33,434 nucleotides of DNA from assembly GCF_024448165.1 (NCBI RefSeq), contig NZ_JAMOLN010000113.1, forward strand, positions 1 to 33,434, written 5' to 3'. The DNA is from Streptomyces longispororuber. GTDB lineage: Bacteria > Actinomycetota > Actinomycetes > Streptomycetales > Streptomycetaceae. The position numbers were made by a program, and so were the translations under genes. The notes below the pieces were generated by a model. It ran no database searches and was not told the origin of the DNA. It saw only the letters and a list, made by a program, of their open reading frames with translations. Position 1 is the stretch's first letter. Every line of letters begins with the position of its first letter. Of the stretch, positions 31,381 through 33,434 are shown piece after piece.

Positions 31381-32142
31381 TCACGCGGTGACGATCAGAT
31401 CGGCCAGCGCCTCCAGTTCGCGCACGTACTCCTTCACGCCGAGCGGCGTCTTCGGGACCGCCGGCGCGTGCCGCTCCGCGTCCGCGCCGAGGAACACGTC
31501 CGTGTGCCGCCGCCGCTCCGCCCCCGTCTCCAGGAAGAGCGTCACCGTCGGGTACGGCGCCGTGCTCCACGCCCGGTGCAGGGTGTGCGCCGGCAGGGCG
31601 TAGCTGCTGCCCGCCGCGTATTCGGCGACCTGCGTCAGCCGCAGCCGGGCCGGGCCCGCCGGTTCGAGCAGCCAGTCCGCGCTCCGCTCGGCCAGCGACT
31701 CCTGGTAGCGGGCGGCCGCCTCGCCGCCGGCCGGCGCGTCCGCGTACAGCTCCATGCGCAGTGCGCCGCGCACGATGTGCGAGGCCAGCGGGGAGCGGTG
31801 GTTGTGGATGTCCTCGGGGCTGCGCGCGCCCGGATGCCAGACGTGGGCGCGCAGCATGTGCTGCGGACCGTCGTCGATGAGCAGCAGCTTGTCGAAGCCG
31901 AGGACGTGCCGGTACGAGAGCCGCGCACAGCCCGCCGGGTCACCGGCGCCCGCCGCGAGATCCCGCACCAGTTCCAACAGCCGCTCAGGAGCGCCCAGTT
32001 CGGCGACGACGTCCTGCGCCGCCCGGGCCAGCCCGGCCTCCGTCGCGGTCACGTCGAGGCCGTCGGCGAGCAGCCGCCGCGCCGAGGTCACATGGTGACC
32101 GCCCAATGCCAGGACCTCCAGGGACGAGTACTTATGGCTCAT
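31381..32142 (-). CDS. Cupin-like protein, possibly cysteine-dioxygenase-related
   Basis: 253 residues. The first 90 are helical; a cupin follows. The first motif is EDIHNHRSPLASHIVRGALR (110-129), with HxH at 113/115 and H122; the second is SSYALPAHTLHRAW, with P184, H186 and H189. The spacing resembles the cysteine dioxygenase type but the family Glu and second-motif Gly are not conserved, so I do not name a reaction. A metal-binding enzyme is likely. The start could be ATG 32142 or 32157; neither has a good Shine-Dalgarno. With 32142 the gene overlaps the upstream gene's end by 11 nt, so translation is likely coupled. Confidence 0.7.
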   Translation of the reverse strand: MSHKYSSLEVLALGGHHVTSARRLLADGLDVTATEAGLARAAQDVVAELGAPERLLELVRDLAAGAGDPAGCARLSYRHVLGFDKLLLIDDGPQHMLRAHVWHPGARSPEDIHNHRSPLASHIVRGALRMELYADAPAGGEAAARYQESLAERSADWLLEPAGPARLRLTQVAEYAAGSSYALPAHTLHRAWSTAPYPTVTLFLETGAERRRHTDVFLGADAERHAPAVPKTPLGVKEYVRELEALADLIVTA

Positions 32143-33434
32143 ACATCCATAGGGCATGGGAGCGCAGCGCGGAAAGACCTTGATAGGTCATCCATATCGG
32201 CCGCCGCGGCCCGCCCGCGTCGTCCCTGACCCAGGTCCATATGCCGTCCGTCTGGCCGCGCCACACGGCGGTCGCCGCGCCGGCGAGCAGCTCCCGCCAC
32301 ACGCGCTCGGCGTCGGCGGTGTGCGCGACCTCCCGCGCGCCGGGCGTCAGCAGGGCGCGGATCAGCCAACTGGCCGTGAAGTGGCGGACGTTCAGGACCT
32401 CCTCGCGGTCGGGTTCGTCCGTGCGGGGGCGGCGCACCTCCTCCCGCAGGTTCTCCAGGTCCAGGCAGCTGTCGTGCGCCGGGTCCGGGCAGGCGAGCAG
32501 CCAGCGGACGCCGCCCTCGCGGGCCGCGCGCGCCGCGTCGCTCTCCTCGCCGAGCACCCGGGCGGTCCGGTCGAGCGCCACCACGGCCTGCGCCGTGTGC
32601 AGCGCCGACGGCGGGCCCTGCGGGGCCGCCAGGCGGTAGCCCCAGCGGGGCAGCTCCGCGCGCGCCGGGTCGGGGACGGCGCCCGCGACCAGGGCGTCGC
32701 GCAGGGTGCGCAGCCGGTCCCGCTCGCCGGGCACCGCACGCAGCATGCCGCGCAGCACCGTCGTCACGACGTGCGTCAACTCGTAGCCGGTGCGGTCGTG
32801 TTCGGGTGTGAAGGCGGCCGCGCACCGATCGGCCTCCGCCGCGATCCGGTCCGGGTCGGCGCCGGCCCTGGCCAGCGCGCCGAGCACCAGCGCGGTCACC
32901 TCGGGCCGGGGGTGCGTGCCCTGGGAGCGGGCCGACCAGCCGCCCTCGGGGAGGCGCAACGCCCAGAGTGTGCGCACCAGTTCACCCGTGCTGAGCCGGC
33001 CGTCGGAACGGGCCAGGTCGAGCGTCAGGTGCAGGCCGTAGGCGGTGCCGGTCGGGGTCGGCCTGACCCGGCCCGGCTCGCCGAGCGAGTGCGTCCAGCC
33101 GACGAGCCGGACCCCGCCGGCCGGGCCGTCGGCGCTGATCAGTTCCTCGGTGAGCGTTCGGTACGTCGCCGCGGTCAGCGCGGTGAGCCGGCCGTGGCCC
33201 GTGGAGCCCGCGGCCACCTGCCGGGCCCGCGCCGCCTGCTCGGCCTGGCGTGCGCGGACCAGGGCGGCGGCCAGCCATACCGCGACGCCCGCGCCGAGTC
33301 CGCCCGCCGCCGCGATCCCGTACCGCGCGGCGTCCGCGGACAGGCCGTCGGGCAGCAGTCCGTACAGCGTCTGGAAGACCGTGTACGCGGCGGCCGCCGC
33401 CCCGAATCCGCCCAGCCAGCCCACCAGGCGCTGG
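32132..33434 (-). CDS. Membrane-anchored alpha/alpha-toroid-like protein, 5' end outside the window
   Basis: At least 433 residues; the frame stays open to the right edge, so the true start may be beyond it (the first candidate is GTG 33424). Two membrane segments lie near the N-terminus (about 4-24 and 33-56). The rest is helical with repeats seen in terpene-cyclase-like toroids: ELVRTLWALRLPEGGWS, PRPEVTALVLGALARAG, WGYRLAAPQGPPSALHTAQA, GVRWLLACPDPA and WLIRALLTP. The C-terminus has an aromatic cluster, DGIWTWVRDDAGG then PIWMTYQGLSALRSHALWMY. No DxDD catalytic motif of a cyclase is visible, so it is probably a non-enzymatic or different use of the fold. It overlaps the cupin gene. Confidence 0.6.
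   Translation of the reverse strand, partial: QRLVGWLGGFGAAAAAYTVFQTLYGLLPDGLSADAARYGIAAAGGLGAGVAVWLAAALVRARQAEQAARARQVAAGSTGHGRLTALTAATYRTLTEELISADGPAGGVRLVGWTHSLGEPGRVRPTPTGTAYGLHLTLDLARSDGRLSTGELVRTLWALRLPEGGWSARSQGTHPRPEVTALVLGALARAGADPDRIAAEADRCAAAFTPEHDRTGYELTHVVTTVLRGMLRAVPGERDRLRTLRDALVAGAVPDPARAELPRWGYRLAAPQGPPSALHTAQAVVALDRTARVLGEESDAARAAREGGVRWLLACPDPAHDSCLDLENLREEVRRPRTDEPDREEVLNVRHFTASWLIRALLTPGAREVAHTADAERVWRELLAGAATAVWRGQTDGIWTWVRDDAGGPRRPIWMTYQGLSALRSHALWMYEP

Noticed and set aside
1..33434. Mobile elements, CRISPR arrays, tRNA or rRNA genes
   Set aside because: I looked for transposase genes, spaced repeats and RNA gene signatures and saw none; gene content and composition are uniform throughout.

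Overview
The window is about 33.4 kb of very GC-rich DNA with tightly packed genes. GTG starts are frequent, Tat-type signal peptides recur, and many genes have a TAnnnT hexamer 6-7 nt before the start codon, which predicts leaderless mRNAs. Together with the gene families (DUF574 methyltransferase, YihY, DUF4389, Pls/PosA-type synthetase), this points to a Streptomyces or close relative. I found no rRNA, tRNA, CRISPR array, transposase or phage gene. 29 protein genes are supported; the two at the window edges are cut.

Left part (1-5255): the 3' end of a secreted right-handed beta-helix protein, a DUF1266 protein, an AcoR-like GAF regulator with a structured upstream region, and an AidB-like acyl-CoA dehydrogenase followed by a strong hairpin.

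Core of interest (5286-12805, all minus strand): a five-gene operon read as (1) a membrane synthetase of the Pls/PosA type, with carrier domain, six membrane segments and three hexapeptide-repeat domains; (2) a separate adenylation-carrier NRPS protein; (3) a TauD/TfdA dioxygenase; (4) SbnB; (5) SbnA. SbnA and SbnB together make L-2,3-diaminopropionate (Dap). The operon therefore looks like a biosynthetic system for a Dap homopolymer or oligomer, related to epsilon-poly-lysine synthetase but split over two proteins and joined to an unexplained oxygenase. A 390-bp non-coding region lies before it. No dedicated transporter, regulator or polymer hydrolase is adjacent.

Middle part (13196-22936): YihY/BrkB membrane protein, a NmrA-type oxidoreductase divergent from an AraC regulator, a second AraC-type regulator, a secreted DUF6250-like protein behind an 18-bp LacI-type palindrome, VOC protein, DUF4389 membrane protein, ThuA-like protein, Tat-exported M20 amidohydrolase, homocysteine S-methyltransferase and an SDR.

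Right part (23173-28500): a plant cell-wall (rhamnogalacturonan-I) utilisation set: an MFS transporter translationally coupled to a GH43 enzyme, a PL4 rhamnogalacturonan lyase, and divergently a CE12-type rhamnogalacturonan acetylesterase. The AAGCGCTT core of the palindrome at 17081 recurs before the acetylesterase, suggesting shared LacI-family control. The beta-helix protein at the left edge and the DUF6250-like protein fit the same theme.

End (28511-33434): a Streptomyces-type intergenic repeat, a class C beta-lactamase-like serine hydrolase, a DUF574 methyltransferase, a NUDIX hydrolase, and an overlapping pair made of a cupin-like protein and a membrane-anchored alpha/alpha-toroid-like protein cut by the window edge.
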